In this document: one piece after another, positions 35,401 to 44,014 of the stretch
How the letters are laid out: every line of letters begins with the position of its first letter
How positions within the stretch are numbered: position 1 is the stretch's first letter
Assembly (NCBI RefSeq): GCF_027947535.2
Contig: NZ_JAAGKO020000013.1
Location: 1 to 64,000, forward strand
Direction: 5' to 3'
Length of the DNA: 64,000 nt
Origin: Streptantibioticus silvisoli
GTDB lineage: Bacteria > Actinomycetota > Actinomycetes > Streptomycetales > Streptomycetaceae
Notes under the pieces: generated by a model
What the model saw: only the letters and a program-made list of their open reading frames with translations
What the model was told of the DNA's origin: nothing
Databases searched by the model: none
Program-made: the position numbers and the translations under genes

Positions 35401-36680
35401 TCGCGCACCCCGGGGTGGGCCGACAGCACCGACTCCACGGACGCCGGGTCGATCCGGTGCCCGTTGATCTTCACCTCGTCGTCGCGCCGCCCGGTGAAGC
35501 CCAGCTGCCCGTCCTCGCGCACCGTCACCATGTCGCCGGTGCGGTAGGCGCGTTCACCGTCCAGGTCGCCGAACCGCAGCGCGGTCAGCTCCGGACGGCC
35601 CAGGTAGCCGCGGGCCAACCCGCCGCCCAGCAGCAGCAGTTCACCGTCCACGATGGCGGCGCGAACCCCGGGCAGCGGCAGGCCGATCGGGATCGGGCCG
35701 CTCTGATGGTGCGTCAGGTCGGCGACGGTGGCCACCACGGTGGCCTCGGTCGGCCCGTAGGTGTTCAGCAGCCGCACCCGGTCGCCGACCGCCCGGGTCC
35801 ACCGCTCGACGCGCTCCGGCAACGCCGCCTCACCGCCGATGATCACCGTGCGCAGGCTGTCGGGCAGCACCGCCGCACCGGTGCCCACCGCGTGCGCCAG
35901 CTCGTGCCAGTACGCCGTCGGCAGGTCCAGCACCGTGATGCCGTGCGCCGCGCACCCGGCCAGCAGCCCGGTGACGTCCAGCATCTCCTCGTCGCGCAGC
36001 ACCAGCGTGCCGCCCGCGCCGAGCGTCACGAAGATCTCCTCGACGCTGGCGTCGAAGTGCAGCGGCGCGAACTGGAGCACCCGGTCCTCGCGGCCGACGC
36101 CGTAGCGCACCGCCGCGCCGGCGGTGAAGTGCGCCAGCGCCTCCTGCCCGACCACCACCCCGTTGGGCGTGCCCGTCGAACCGGAGGTGTGGATGACGTA
36201 CGCGGCGCCGGCCTCGACGCCGGGGCCGTCCAGCACCACATCGCTCTCGCCCTGCGGCAGCGGCGCACCGGCCTCGCCGCGGCAGTGGTCCAGGATGCCG
36301 GCGTTGCGCGCGGCCGGGGCAGCGGGGTCCAGCGGCAGGTAGGCGGCACCGGTGCGCAGCACGGCCAGCAGCGACACGACCGCCTCGACGCCCCGGCGCC
36401 GGTGCACCGCCACCAGGCGGCCCGGGCCGGCGCCGTCCGCGGCCAGGGCCTCCGCCCGGAACGCCACCGCGAGCGCCAGTTCGCCGTAGGTCACCCGCCG
36501 GTCGCCGTGCACCAGCGCGACGGCCTCCGGCGCGGCGGCGACGTGCGCCGCGACGCGGTCCATCACCGGCGGCGCCGGAGTGATCGCCGGCCCGCCGTCC
36601 AGCACGGCGGACGGGGCGGAGACGGTCCCGGCCGGCCCGATCGGATCGGTCACGGTCGGCAGCTGGCCGGTCGAGGGCAT
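29445..36680 (-). CDS. NRPS C: A-C-PCP-C-A-PCP-TE (terminal synthetase)
   Basis: This 2411-residue synthetase has an unusual order. First comes an A domain (about residues 40-515, [11 protein letters not shown]) with no carrier after it, then C (about 527-970, HHVATDG), PCP (GGHSMMG near 1025), C (1085-1530, HHIAADG), A (1550-2040, [12 protein letters not shown]), PCP (GGHSLLG near 2085), and a type I thioesterase (GWSFGG near 2217, His in DSTHF). By my alignment the first A pocket reads D-A-E-D-I-G-T-V-V; its acidic E239/D278 suit a basic substrate such as lysine. The second reads D-A-Y-Y-W-G-S-F-A, which I cannot assign. ATG 36680 has a strong GGAGGAA. The TE makes this the chain-releasing protein. 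No epimerase domain is seen. Confidence 0.93.
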   Translation of the reverse strand: MPSTGQLPTVTDPIGPAGTVSAPSAVLDGGPAITPAPPVMDRVAAHVAAAPEAVALVHGDRRVTYGELALAVAFRAEALAADGAGPGRLVAVHRRRGVEAVVSLLAVLRTGAAYLPLDPAAPAARNAGILDHCRGEAGAPLPQGESDVVLDGPGVEAGAAYVIHTSGSTGTPNGVVVGQEALAHFTAGAAVRYGVGREDRVLQFAPLHFDASVEEIFVTLGAGGTLVLRDEEMLDVTGLLAGCAAHGITVLDLPTAYWHELAHAVGTGAAVLPDSLRTVIIGGEAALPERVERWTRAVGDRVRLLNTYGPTEATVVATVADLTHHQSGPIPIGLPLPGVRAAIVDGELLLLGGGLARGYLGRPELTALRFGDLDGERAYRTGDMVTVREDGQLGFTGRRDDEVKINGHRIDPASVESVLSAHPGVREAAVVVQEDPEGVKRLVAFAAVDGVTAAQLRDHARRALPPAAVPGVIGLVAGLPRTASGKIDRKLLRVTRARSQAAAAEAAGVPVPDFDGVALPQEERVPLSYAQRRLWFLGRLEGPSATYNAPVVLELDGVPDRAALRAALADVAGRHEVLRTVYPAVDSEPYQHVLDAPRIEVAVRECAPREVTALIARATAEVFDITCQLPLRVTLLTPGDGTSVLVLLLHHVATDGWSVAPLLRDLSAAYLARLAGTAPDFEQLPVQYADFTLWQQDLLGDAEDTESLSYRQLAYWRAALSGMPTAIDLPADRPRPAEPTAEGATITATLDPATHAALVAVGQDRGASMLMVAQTALAAALAAAGAGTDIAIGTPVAGRSDEALDDMVGFFVNTLVLRTDVGGDATFGELVERARDADLAAYAHGDLPFDLLVEHLKPERSLAHNPFFQVMLTVQGGGGDDQGAPLGPLTGQFVSAGLDPAKFDLSASCVELRDAEGGPAGFEVWWSYAVDQFDAGTAQLLLDLYLRALRALALTPGARQADLELLTEAEEASLNERRVRLAAARESAGRPAVARSGLSQREEILCGLFAEVIGHDRIGPDDDFFAAGGHSMMGVRLMNRIRTVLGVEARIRDLFLAPTPAGLARRIARQATADGRPALTRAERPERVPLSYAQRRLWFIDQLEGAGRSYNIPFVLRLERPMDPAVLADALADVAERHEVLRTVYPAVDGEPCQRVLAGARPRVEVVVTTPAGLGEAVDAAAGHVFLLAAEIPFRAWLIDAGDGAGQVLVLLVHHIAADGWSTEPLLADLDTAYRARAQGTAPDWRPLPVQYADFALWQQAALGSATDDSSPMARQLAYWKDRLASAPPVLELPAARTRPAEATHRGAVAPLAVDAATHGSLARIAQATGSTLFMVVQAALAATLTRHGAGTDLPLGTVVAGRDDEALDRLVGFFVNTVVLRTDTGGSPTFTELLGRVRESDLAAFAHQDLPFDRLVEHLNPQRSTAHHPLVQVMVQVHPADAAAGGDSPLAGSPVGVEIGLTKFDLTLSLRETRDASGAPAGLTGVLEYATDLYDAATARLLAARVAGTLDAVAADPDRRLDAIALMTPGEERLLGEYNDTATARAANPVVHEVFAARVRSHPDRIAISYRDETLTYGELDARANALAHRLLAAGVCRGGAVGVLMDRVPELMVSVLAVLKCGAAYVPLDPRLPGARVRMMMADTGAPVLLTRDAHLDSPVVEQERAAGVAVLTAAAAGAPDAGAGAPAVRTAGEDLLYVMFTSGSTGRPKGVGVTHRNVVELVADRAWDIANHERMLVHSAIGFDASTYELWVPLLNGCRLVMAPGDGTDVAEIDRTVREGGVTAAYFTMGLFHIMADEGLETLKLLREVWTGGDVCAPAALRRVLEHCPDTAVVHSYGPTEATFASHVQRFGTGRGEFGGVFLGVPMDNTRVHVLDAGLRPVPSGVPGEMYLAGTHVARGYVGRAGLTSERFVADPFSADGGRMYRTGDLVLWQPDGELRFVGRADGQVKLNGFRIEPGEVEATLARHPAAGQVAVVVREDRPGDKRLVGYVVPRAGSTTSEAALRAAVAAELPKHLVPSAIVLVDAIPLTVNGKPDRSALPAPAVRSAADGRRPRNPREEVLCGLFAEVLGLDGVGIDDNFFALGGHSLLGVRLMSRMRTALGIERGVRDLFRAPTVAGLLGDDAEQGDPMGVLLPLSPRGAQRPLFCVHPGTGVGWPYAGLARHLGTDQPLYALQTRSLREPDYAPQSVEEMADEYLRRIREVQPWGPYALLGWSFGGTVAHSMAVKLAEQGERVELLAMMDVRPMPVQTVRVPLTEGEKRETLFDMVDDQDNAPFDVPAAIAELRRRDPVLAGFSDAEMRGVITATIDQAEILPLYAPVPVRTELLFFSARQPLDPGDGLAMEWAPFIDGPVVNHGIDSTHFKMAEEEPMAHIGRILSERLLALRANEREATWKSGTDIPLSLSQ

Positions 36681-37060
36681 CGCGGTTCCTCCGGACGAGG
36701 GGATGGCTGACGAATGCGGGGGAGGCGGGTCGTTGAGGCGGTGGAACGGGTCGGCCGGCGTCACGGTGAAGGAGACAGTGGACCGCCGGACGCGATCCCT
36801 CGTCCGGATGCCCCCAGGCTAGGGAGCCGTTCCCCGCCCGGGGGGCACTGCGTGCGGCAGTTCGCGCCGCGGACACCGGCCCCGAACTGCCGCCCGCGGG
36901 GCGGGGACCGGGGCGGCGCGGGGACAACGACGCCGGGAGGGGCAAGAGCTCGCGCGCCGGTGCCGGGTGGGCCGGGGATGGGGATCGGGCCGGGGGATGG
37001 GGGATCGGGGGGTGACGGGGCCCGGCGGTCGGTGCAACGAGGCCGGCGCAGGGTGTCGGC

Positions 37061-37275
37061 GTAACGTGCCCGGCAGCCGGGGCAACGAGGCTGGGGGCGG
37101 GCGCAACGAGGCCGGCGCAACGAGTCGGCGCAACGTGCCGGGCAGCCGGGGTGCTGATGCCGGGCGGTCGGAGTAGTGAGGTCGGCCGGTGCAATGATGC
37201 CGGGCGGCCGGAGTGGTGAGGCCGACCGGTGCGACGAGGCCGGGCGGGCGGTGCGACGAAACCCGCTGGCCGGAG
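37061..37275. repeat. Imperfect 40-bp tandem repeats upstream of NRPS C
   Basis: Units starting at 37156, 37196 and 37236 share GATGCCGGGCGG-CGGAGT and GTGAGG-CGNCCGGTGC at a strict 40-bp spacing. A related 20-mer (GTAACGTGCCCGGCAGCCGG and its variant) occurs at 37061 and 37130. Confidence 0.65.
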
Positions 37276-37330
37276 CAACGCCCCCTGTCGGCGCGGTCGT
37301 TGACGACCGGCCCGGCGCGCGGCAGCGCGA

Positions 37331-37360
37331 AGACCCGGCCGGAGTCGTCCGGCCGGGTCT
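37331..37360 (-). terminator. Terminator after NRPS B
   Basis: A perfect 13-bp stem (AGACCCGGCCGGA) with a GTCG tetraloop lies about 108 bp beyond the NRPS B stop in its direction of transcription. Confidence 0.7.
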
Positions 37361-37467
37361 GTCCCGGTGTTGTCGCGTTGCCGCGATGCCGCGTCCCCGC
37401 TCGCCCAACGGGCCTGCACCCGGGGGCGGTTGCCCCCTCGCCCCCGTGGAGGCGGCGGGCGTACGGG

Positions 37468-40400
37468 TCAGGTGCGGGTGCGGGAGCCTCCCGCGGTGCG
37501 GCGGCGCAGGGTGGGCCGGTTCGGTACGGCGTCCGGCCCCGCCGACGGCGCCGGGGTCGCACCGGCGGCCGCGGTGCCCGGTGCGGCGGCCGCCTCGGTG
37601 GCGAACCACCGGGCCAGCGTGGTCACCGTCGGGAAGCGGAAGACGTCGCGCAGGGTGATCTCCTGGCCGAGTTCGGCCCGTACCCGGTTGACCAGGCGGA
37701 CCGCCAGCAGCGAGTGGCCGCCGACCCGGAAGAAGTTGTCGTCCGCGCCGACCTGCCGGCCCTCCAGCACCTCGCTGAACAGCCGCGACAGCGGCTCCTC
37801 CCACCGGCCGCGCCCGTCGTCGGGCACCTCCTGCGGCGCCGGACCGGAGCCCGGCGCACGCCGCTCCGGCGCGGGCAGCGCCGCCCGGTCGGTCCGCCCG
37901 TCCGCGCCGACCGGCAGCGACTCCAGCACCACCACCGCCGACGGCACCAGGTAGTCCGGCAGCCGTTCGGCCGCCCAGGACTGGAGGTCGGCCTCCGTCA
38001 CGGTCCCGGCCCCGGCGGGCACCAGGTAGGCCACCAGGCGGCGCTGCCCCGGCACGTCCTCGCGCACCACCACCGCGGTCCGGCCGACCGCCGGGTGCCC
38101 GGTGAGCGTCCGTGCCACCCGGTCGGTCTCCGCCCGGTAGCCGCCGACGTCCCCGTCACCGGCGAGCGGGCCGAGGTCGCGCGGGTCGCCGGCCGCGCCG
38201 AGCACCGCGCGCCGCCCGGTGCGCAGCATCCGGGCGCCCGCCGGGCCGAACGGGTCCGGCACCCAGGCCGCCGCCGTCGCGCCGGGCAGCGCCGGGAAGC
38301 CGTCGCCGTCGCCGGCACCCCGCAGGTACAGCTCACCGGGCACCCCGGCCGGCACCGGCCGCAGCCGGGCGTCCAGCACCGCGTATCCGCCCGGTGCCGC
38401 GGGGGCGCCGGTCAGCGGCCGCGCCGGGCGCAGCACGCACGAACCGCCGCCGAGCAGCGCCGACCACAGGTCGCGGGCGAACGCCCACGTGCCGGTCGCC
38501 GCGTCCACGTGCCGCAGCCCGCCGAAGGCGCCGGCCGCCGCGGTGCCGTGCGAGATCCGCACCGCCCGCGCGCCGCCGTCGGGGCCGGCGGTCAGGCAGA
38601 CCGCGGCGGCGTCCGGCGGACCGCACCGCGGCAGCCCGGCCGGCGTGGCCGAGGCCATCGACTCCAGTCGCAGCATCCGTGCCGCGCCCCGGGCCGCCCG
38701 GTCCGCGAAGGCCGCCCGGGTCAGCACGACCGGGGCGCCCAGCAGCGCCAGCGCGCCCGGTACGTCACCGTCGACGTCGAGCATCGCGGGCGCCGCGCCG
38801 CACATGAGCACGGCCAGCGCCGCGACCACCAGGTCCGTGCCGCGTTCCACCAGCACCGCGACCGTCGTCCCCCGGCCCACCCCGGACCCGGCCAGCTGCC
38901 CGGCCAACCGGGTGGCCCGGCGGTCGAGTTCGCCGTACGTGAGGGTTTCGTCGCCGCACGACAGCGCGATCAGTTCGGGGGTGGCGCCGGCCCGTTGCCG
39001 CACGCCGTCGTGCACCGTGGTCCGCGCCGGCCCGTCCGCGCTGTGCGGCGCGTCGCCCGCCGGGCCGATGTCGCCGAGCCGCACGGCCGGGTCGGCGGCC
39101 ACCGTCCGCAGGGTGTCCGCCAGGCGTTCGGCGAGCAGGGCGGCGGTGGCGGCGTCGAACAGGTCGGTGGCGTACTCCAGCACACCGGACAGGCCGGCCG
39201 GTTCGCCGCGCCGGTCGCGTTCCTCGGTCAGCGCGAACGTCAGGTCGGTCTTGGCGCTGTCGGTGCCGAAGGGCAGCTGGACGCCGGCCAGCATGCCGTC
39301 GCCGTCCGCCGCCGGGCCGGCCGTGCTGGCGGCGTTGACCTGGAGCATGACCTGCACCAGCGGGTGGTGCGCCGAGGAGCGGTGCGGGTTGAGGTGCTCG
39401 ACCAGCCGGTCGAAGGGGACGTCCTGGCAGCCGTAGGCGGCCAGATCGGTCTCCCGCACCCGGCGGACCAGGTCGGCGAAGGCCGGGTCGCCGTCGGTGC
39501 GGGTGCGCAGCACCAGGGTGTTGACGAACAGGCCGGCCAGCGGGTGCAGCGCGTCGTCGGACCGGCCGGCGACGGTGGTGCCCAGGGCCAGGTCGGTGCC
39601 GGCGCCGTGCCGGGTGAGGGTGGCCGCCAGCGCCGCCTGCACCACCATGAACAGCGTCGCGCCGCACTCGTGCGCCACCCGGGTCAGCGCCCGGTGCGTG
39701 GCGGCGTCCAGCCCGAACGGGGTCAGCGCGCCACGGCCGGAGGGCTCGGCCGGCCGGGGCCGGTCGGTGATCAGGTCGATCACCGGGGCGAGCCCGTCCA
39801 ACGCCTCACCCCAGTAAGCGAGCTGACGAGCCATCAGGCTTTCCGGATCGTCGGCGTCGCCCAGCAGTTCGCGCTGCCACAGGGTGTAGTCGGCGTACTG
39901 CGCCGGCAGCGGCTGCCAGTCGGGGGCATGGCCGTCGCGGCGGGCCGCGCAGGCCAGGGCGAGGTCGGCGAGCAGGCAGTCGGTCGACCAGCCGTCGAAG
40001 GCGATGTGGTGCACGAGCAGCACCATGACCTGCGCCTGGTCCGCGCCCGGGTCGAGCAGCCAGCCGCGCAACGGCAGGTCGGCGGCCAGGTCGAAGACGT
40101 GTGCGGTGGCGGCGTCCACCGTCGCCGGCACCTGCTCCGGGGTGGTCTCCACCCTCTCCAGCACCGGGCGGACCCCGTCCAGCACCCGCTGGTACGGCTC
40201 ACCGTCGAGCACCGGGTAGACGGTGCGCAGCACTTCGTGCCGTCCGGCGACGTCGGCCAGCGCCTCGCCGAGCACCGCCGGGTCGAGCCGCCGGTCCAGC
40301 CGCCGTACGACGGCGATGTTGTACGTGGCGCTCGGCCCCTCCAGCTGGTTGACGAACCACAGGCGGCGTTGGGCGTAGGACAGGGGGATGTGGTGGGGGC

Positions 40401-43400
40401 GTTGGTCGGGGGTGTGGTGGTGGAGGGTGGGGCGGGTGGTGGCGGTGGTGGTGTCGATGCGGTGGTGCAGGCCGGTGGGGGTGGGGGCGAGGAAGAGGTC
40501 GCGGATGCCGATGTCGGTGCCGAGGACGGCGCGCAGGCGGTTGATGAGTTTGCTGGCGAGCAGGGAGTGTCCGCCGTTGCGGAAGAAGTTGTCGTCGGGG
40601 CCGATGTGGTCGCGGCCGAGGACCTCGGCGAACAGGCCGCACAGGATCTCCTCACGCGGTGCCAGCACCGTCCGGACCGGGCCGGCGCCGCCCGCCGTGA
40701 CCGTGCGGGCCGCCGCCCGGGCCGCCTCGGCCTCGGCCGCGGCCAGCCGTTCGCGCCGGCCGGCCAGTCCGCGTTCCTCCGCCGGCGACAGCGGCAGCAG
40801 ACCGGCCACCGGGCTGTGCGGCGCGGCGGCGAACGCCGTCAGCGCGCGGGCGAACAACTGGAGCAGCAGCGTGGCGGTGTCCTGGTCGAACAGGTCGACC
40901 GCGTACTGCACCCCGAGTTCCAGGCCGGCCGGCTCGCCGTCGGCGGTCTGGCTCTCGGCGCAGTGGAAGGTCAGGTCGAACTTGGCCGCCGCCAGGTCCG
41001 TCGAGGTCGCGCGGGCGGTGCCACCGCCGATGGTCACGGCCTCCGCCTCGCCGCGCTGGTGGGTCAGCATCACCTGGAAGAACGGGTGACGGCCCAACTC
41101 CCGCGCCGGGTTGAGGTGTTCGACCAGCAGGTCGAACGGCAGGTCGTCGTGGGCGTAGGCGGCCAGGTCGTACTCGCGCGACCGCTCGACCAGCTCGCGG
41201 ACCGTCGGGTCGCCGTCCAGGCCGGCCCGCAGCACGAGGGTGTTGACGAACAGGCCGGCCAGGTCGTGCAGGTCCTGGTGGGAGCGGCCGGCGACCGGCA
41301 CCCCGATCGCCAGGTCATCGCCCGCCCCGGCCGCCGACAGCGCCACCGCCAGCGCCGAGCGCGCCACCATGAACAGCGTGGCCCGCGCCGTGCGCGACAG
41401 CGCCGCCAGCTCCCGGTGCGTGCCGGCGTCCAGTCGCACACCGGAGACCGTCGCGCCCCGGCCGCTGGGCTCGGCGGGCCGCGGTCGGTCGGCCGGCAGC
41501 GGCGTCGACGCCGGAAGACCGGCCAGCGCCTGCTTCCAGAAAGCGATCTGACGTCGCATCAGGCTCGACTCGTCCTCGGCGTCGCCCAGCAACTCCCGCT
41601 GCCACAGCGCGTAGTCCGCGTAGGCCACCGGCAGTGGCGGCAGCTCGGCGGCGTCCCCGGCGGACCGGGCGGCGACCGCCCGCGCCAGGTCGGCCAGCAG
41701 CGGCCCGGTCGACCAGCCGTCGGCGGCGATGTGGTGCAGCAGCAGCACCAGCGTCCGCTCCCGCCCGGTGCCCGGGTCCAGCAGCCAGCCGCGGAACGGG
41801 ATCTCGGCGGCCAGGTCGAAGACGTGCCCGGCGGCCGCGTCCACCGCCGCCGCCAGCGAGTCCGGCGTGGTGGCGACCGTCTCCAGCACCGGAACCGTGT
41901 CGGCCAGCACCACCTGGTACGGCTCGCCGTCCGCCGCCCGGTACACCGTCCGCAGCACCTCGTGCCGCGCCGCGACGTCCGCCAGCGCGCCGGCCAGCAC
42001 CAGCGGGTCCGGCGCCCGGTCCAGGTGCAGCACGATCGGCACGTTGTACGCGCTGCCGGCGCCGTCGCGCTCGTCGAGGAACCACAGGCGGCGTTGGGCG
42101 TAGGACAGGGGGATGTGGTGGGGGCGTTGGTCGGGGGTGTGGTGGTGGAGGGTGGGGCGGGTGGTGGCGGTGGTGGTGTCGATGCGGTGGTGCAGGCCGG
42201 TGGGGGTGGGGGCGAGGAAGAGGTCGCGGATGCCGATGTCGGTGCCGAGGACGGCGCGCAGGCGGTTGATGAGTTTGCTGGCGAGCAGGGAGTGGCCGCC
42301 GTTGCGGAAGAAGTTGTCGTCGGGGCCGATGTGGTCGCGGCCGAGGACCTCGGCGAACAGGCCGCACAGGATCTCCTCACGCGGCGCCAGCACCACCCGC
42401 GTACCGCCCTCGTCACCCGCCGCCACCGGTGTCACGCGCGCGGCCGCCAGCTCCGCCAGCCGCTCCCGGCGCCCGGCCAGCCCCGCCGACTCCGGCGCCG
42501 ACAGCAGCTCCAGCGCCGACAGCCGCACCCCGCCGTCGGCCGCGAAGGCCCGCAGCGCCCGCAGGTAGACCTCCAGCAGCAACTGGGCCGTACCGCCGTC
42601 GAACAGGTCGACCGCGTACTGCAACCCGACCTCCAGGCCGCCCGGTTCACCGTCGTCACCGGTGGTCTCCGCGCAGTAGAACGTCAGGTCGAACTTGGCC
42701 GCCGCCAGGTCCGCGTCGGCCGTCCGCGCGGTCAGGCCGCCCAGCGCCGGCGGCTCACCGGCGGCGGCCGCCACCGTCAGCATCACCTGGAAGAACGGGT
42801 GGCGCCCCAACTCCCGGGCCGGGTTGAGGTGTTCCACCAGCAGGTCGAACGGCAGGTCCTCGTGGTCGAACGCCGCCAGGTCCGCGTCGCGCACCCGGTC
42901 CACCAGGGCGCCCAGCGACGGGTCGCCGGACAGGTCGGTGCGCAGGGCGAGGGAGTTGATGAAGAAGCCGACCAGCGCGTGCAGGTCCTCCTCCGGCCGG
43001 CCGGCCACGGGCGAGCCGATCGCCAGGTCCTCACCGGCCCCGGCCGCCGACAGCGCCGCCGCCAGCGCGGCCCGCGCCACCATGAACAGGCTCGCCGACC
43101 GCGAACGCGCCAGCGCCAGCAGCGCCCGGTGCGTACCGGCATCCACCCGCCCGTTCAGCGTCACACCGCGATGCGTCGGCTCCGCCGGCCGCGGCCGGTC
43201 GGCCGGCAGCTCGATGACCGCCGGCAGCTCCGCCAACGCCTCGCGCCAGAACTCCAGTTGCTCGAACGCCACACTCTCCGGGTCCAGCGGGTCGCCCAGC
43301 ATGTCGTGCTGCCACAACGCGTAGTCCGCGTACTGCACCGGCAGTTCGTCCCACGCCGGGGCCCCGCCGGCCAGCCGCGCCCGGTACGCCTCGGCCAGGT

Positions 43401-43824
43401 CGTCGAGCAGCGGCGCCACCGACAGGCCGTCCGTCGCCACGTGGTGCACCAGCAGCACCAGCACCGACGTGCCGTCACCCGGCGTGAACAGCCGTGCCCG
43501 CAACGGCCGTTCCGTCACGATGTCGAACGTCTCGCGGGTGAAGGCCTGCACCGCCGCGTCCAGCCGCTGCGGCGCGCACTCCTCGGTGGCCAGCGCCACC
43601 TCCGCCGGTTCCAGCACCAGTTGGTACGGCTCGCCGTCGGTCGCCGGGAAGACGGTGCGCAGCGTCTCGTGCCGTGCCGCCAGGTCCGTCACGGCGGCGC
43701 CCAGCGCGACCGCGTCCGGTACGCCGTCCAGCCGCAGCACCACCGGCGCGTTGTACGTCGCGGACGGGCCCTCAAGGCGGTTCAGAAACCACAGCCGACG
43801 CTGTGCGAAGGACAACGGGATCAC
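37468..43824 (-). CDS. NRPS B: C-PCP-C-PCP-C-(degenerate A)-PCP
   Basis: This 2118-residue synthetase begins directly with a C domain (1-450). It continues with PCP (GGHSLLA near 506), C (about 571-1015, HHIAADG), PCP (near 1083, identical to the first), C (about 1149-1590, HHIAFDG), a remnant A domain (about 1603-1960) and PCP (GGHSLLA near 2030). All three C domains keep HHxxxDG and all carriers keep the modifiable Ser. Modules 1 and 2 have no A domain at all. In module 3 the A3 loop reads TAGPDGGARAV instead of the TSGSTG type, and the stretch from A4 to A6 is deleted. All three residues must therefore be loaded in trans. Start GTG 43824 follows GAGGAA. The protein sits between NRPS A and C in operon order. 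Confidence 0.93.
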   Translation of the reverse strand: MIPLSFAQRRLWFLNRLEGPSATYNAPVVLRLDGVPDAVALGAAVTDLAARHETLRTVFPATDGEPYQLVLEPAEVALATEECAPQRLDAAVQAFTRETFDIVTERPLRARLFTPGDGTSVLVLLVHHVATDGLSVAPLLDDLAEAYRARLAGGAPAWDELPVQYADYALWQHDMLGDPLDPESVAFEQLEFWREALAELPAVIELPADRPRPAEPTHRGVTLNGRVDAGTHRALLALARSRSASLFMVARAALAAALSAAGAGEDLAIGSPVAGRPEEDLHALVGFFINSLALRTDLSGDPSLGALVDRVRDADLAAFDHEDLPFDLLVEHLNPARELGRHPFFQVMLTVAAAAGEPPALGGLTARTADADLAAAKFDLTFYCAETTGDDGEPGGLEVGLQYAVDLFDGGTAQLLLEVYLRALRAFAADGGVRLSALELLSAPESAGLAGRRERLAELAAARVTPVAAGDEGGTRVVLAPREEILCGLFAEVLGRDHIGPDDNFFRNGGHSLLASKLINRLRAVLGTDIGIRDLFLAPTPTGLHHRIDTTTATTRPTLHHHTPDQRPHHIPLSYAQRRLWFLDERDGAGSAYNVPIVLHLDRAPDPLVLAGALADVAARHEVLRTVYRAADGEPYQVVLADTVPVLETVATTPDSLAAAVDAAAGHVFDLAAEIPFRGWLLDPGTGRERTLVLLLHHIAADGWSTGPLLADLARAVAARSAGDAAELPPLPVAYADYALWQRELLGDAEDESSLMRRQIAFWKQALAGLPASTPLPADRPRPAEPSGRGATVSGVRLDAGTHRELAALSRTARATLFMVARSALAVALSAAGAGDDLAIGVPVAGRSHQDLHDLAGLFVNTLVLRAGLDGDPTVRELVERSREYDLAAYAHDDLPFDLLVEHLNPARELGRHPFFQVMLTHQRGEAEAVTIGGGTARATSTDLAAAKFDLTFHCAESQTADGEPAGLELGVQYAVDLFDQDTATLLLQLFARALTAFAAAPHSPVAGLLPLSPAEERGLAGRRERLAAAEAEAARAAARTVTAGGAGPVRTVLAPREEILCGLFAEVLGRDHIGPDDNFFRNGGHSLLASKLINRLRAVLGTDIGIRDLFLAPTPTGLHHRIDTTTATTRPTLHHHTPDQRPHHIPLSYAQRRLWFVNQLEGPSATYNIAVVRRLDRRLDPAVLGEALADVAGRHEVLRTVYPVLDGEPYQRVLDGVRPVLERVETTPEQVPATVDAATAHVFDLAADLPLRGWLLDPGADQAQVMVLLVHHIAFDGWSTDCLLADLALACAARRDGHAPDWQPLPAQYADYTLWQRELLGDADDPESLMARQLAYWGEALDGLAPVIDLITDRPRPAEPSGRGALTPFGLDAATHRALTRVAHECGATLFMVVQAALAATLTRHGAGTDLALGTTVAGRSDDALHPLAGLFVNTLVLRTRTDGDPAFADLVRRVRETDLAAYGCQDVPFDRLVEHLNPHRSSAHHPLVQVMLQVNAASTAGPAADGDGMLAGVQLPFGTDSAKTDLTFALTEERDRRGEPAGLSGVLEYATDLFDAATAALLAERLADTLRTVAADPAVRLGDIGPAGDAPHSADGPARTTVHDGVRQRAGATPELIALSCGDETLTYGELDRRATRLAGQLAGSGVGRGTTVAVLVERGTDLVVAALAVLMCGAAPAMLDVDGDVPGALALLGAPVVLTRAAFADRAARGAARMLRLESMASATPAGLPRCGPPDAAAVCLTAGPDGGARAVRISHGTAAAGAFGGLRHVDAATGTWAFARDLWSALLGGGSCVLRPARPLTGAPAAPGGYAVLDARLRPVPAGVPGELYLRGAGDGDGFPALPGATAAAWVPDPFGPAGARMLRTGRRAVLGAAGDPRDLGPLAGDGDVGGYRAETDRVARTLTGHPAVGRTAVVVREDVPGQRRLVAYLVPAGAGTVTEADLQSWAAERLPDYLVPSAVVVLESLPVGADGRTDRAALPAPERRAPGSGPAPQEVPDDGRGRWEEPLSRLFSEVLEGRQVGADDNFFRVGGHSLLAVRLVNRVRAELGQEITLRDVFRFPTVTTLARWFATEAAAAPGTAAAGATPAPSAGPDAVPNRPTLRRRTAGGSRTRT
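37890..39020 (-). other. Degenerate adenylation domain within NRPS B
   Basis: This segment starts like an A domain ([14 protein letters not shown]), but the ATP-binding loop, the substrate pocket and the YGPTE region are missing or unrecognisable. Only about 350 residues remain instead of 500. The C-terminal subdomain is partly kept (GVPGELYLRGAG, VVREDVPGQRRLVAYLVP). It should be unable to activate an amino acid. Confidence 0.8.
40354..40669 (-). repeat. Duplicated PCP-C junction, copy 1
   Basis: This 316-bp segment encodes the second carrier domain and the start of the third C domain. It matches 42079-42394 at all but about two positions. Its codons (CAC, ACC, CTC-rich, long C-ending runs) differ from the surrounding synthetase. 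Confidence 0.85.
42079..42394 (-). repeat. Duplicated PCP-C junction, copy 2
   Basis: This partner of 40354-40669, offset exactly 1725 bp (575 codons), encodes the first carrier and the start of the second C domain. The near-identity marks a module duplication or gene conversion within NRPS B. Confidence 0.85.
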
Positions 43825-43926
43825 GGTGATTCCTCGGAAGGTGAGCGGGCGGAACGGGACTCGGGGAGGGGAACGGGCGCGGCGGGGAGCACCGCGCCGG
43901 GCGGGGAACGCCATCCGGCCCCGGCC

Positions 43927-43951
43927 GGGAGCGCGCCGAACGCGCGCTCCC
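43927..43951 (-). terminator. Hairpin between the free-standing A-PCP gene and NRPS B
   Basis: A perfect 10-bp stem (GGGAGCGCGC) with a 5-nt loop lies in the 190-bp spacer. It may attenuate read-through from the A-PCP gene into NRPS B or stabilise the upstream mRNA. Confidence 0.55.
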
Positions 43952-44014
43952 GTGAGCCGTCAGGGCCTTGCCGCCGCCGGCGCCGCCGTGTGCGGGACCG
44001 GCGCCGCGGGCGGA

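Larger units (their letters stand above)
36681..37467. other. 787-bp gap between NRPS B and NRPS C with tandem repeats
   Basis: There is no gene in this gap. It contains the terminator of NRPS B at 37331-37360 and imperfect tandem repeats between about 37020 and 37280 (a clear 40-bp period from 37156). The leader region of NRPS C lies close to 36680-36800, so NRPS C is probably transcribed from its own promoter. Confidence 0.6.

Noticed and set aside
31710-36710. A 1666-residue plus-strand open frame opposite NRPS C
   Set aside because: Same reason: biased composition and no domain, against a fully interpretable NRPS on the minus strand.
36762-37360. Short open frames in the NRPS B-NRPS C gap as genes
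   Set aside because: They are made of the tandem repeats and the terminator hairpin, without a start signal or recognisable sequence.
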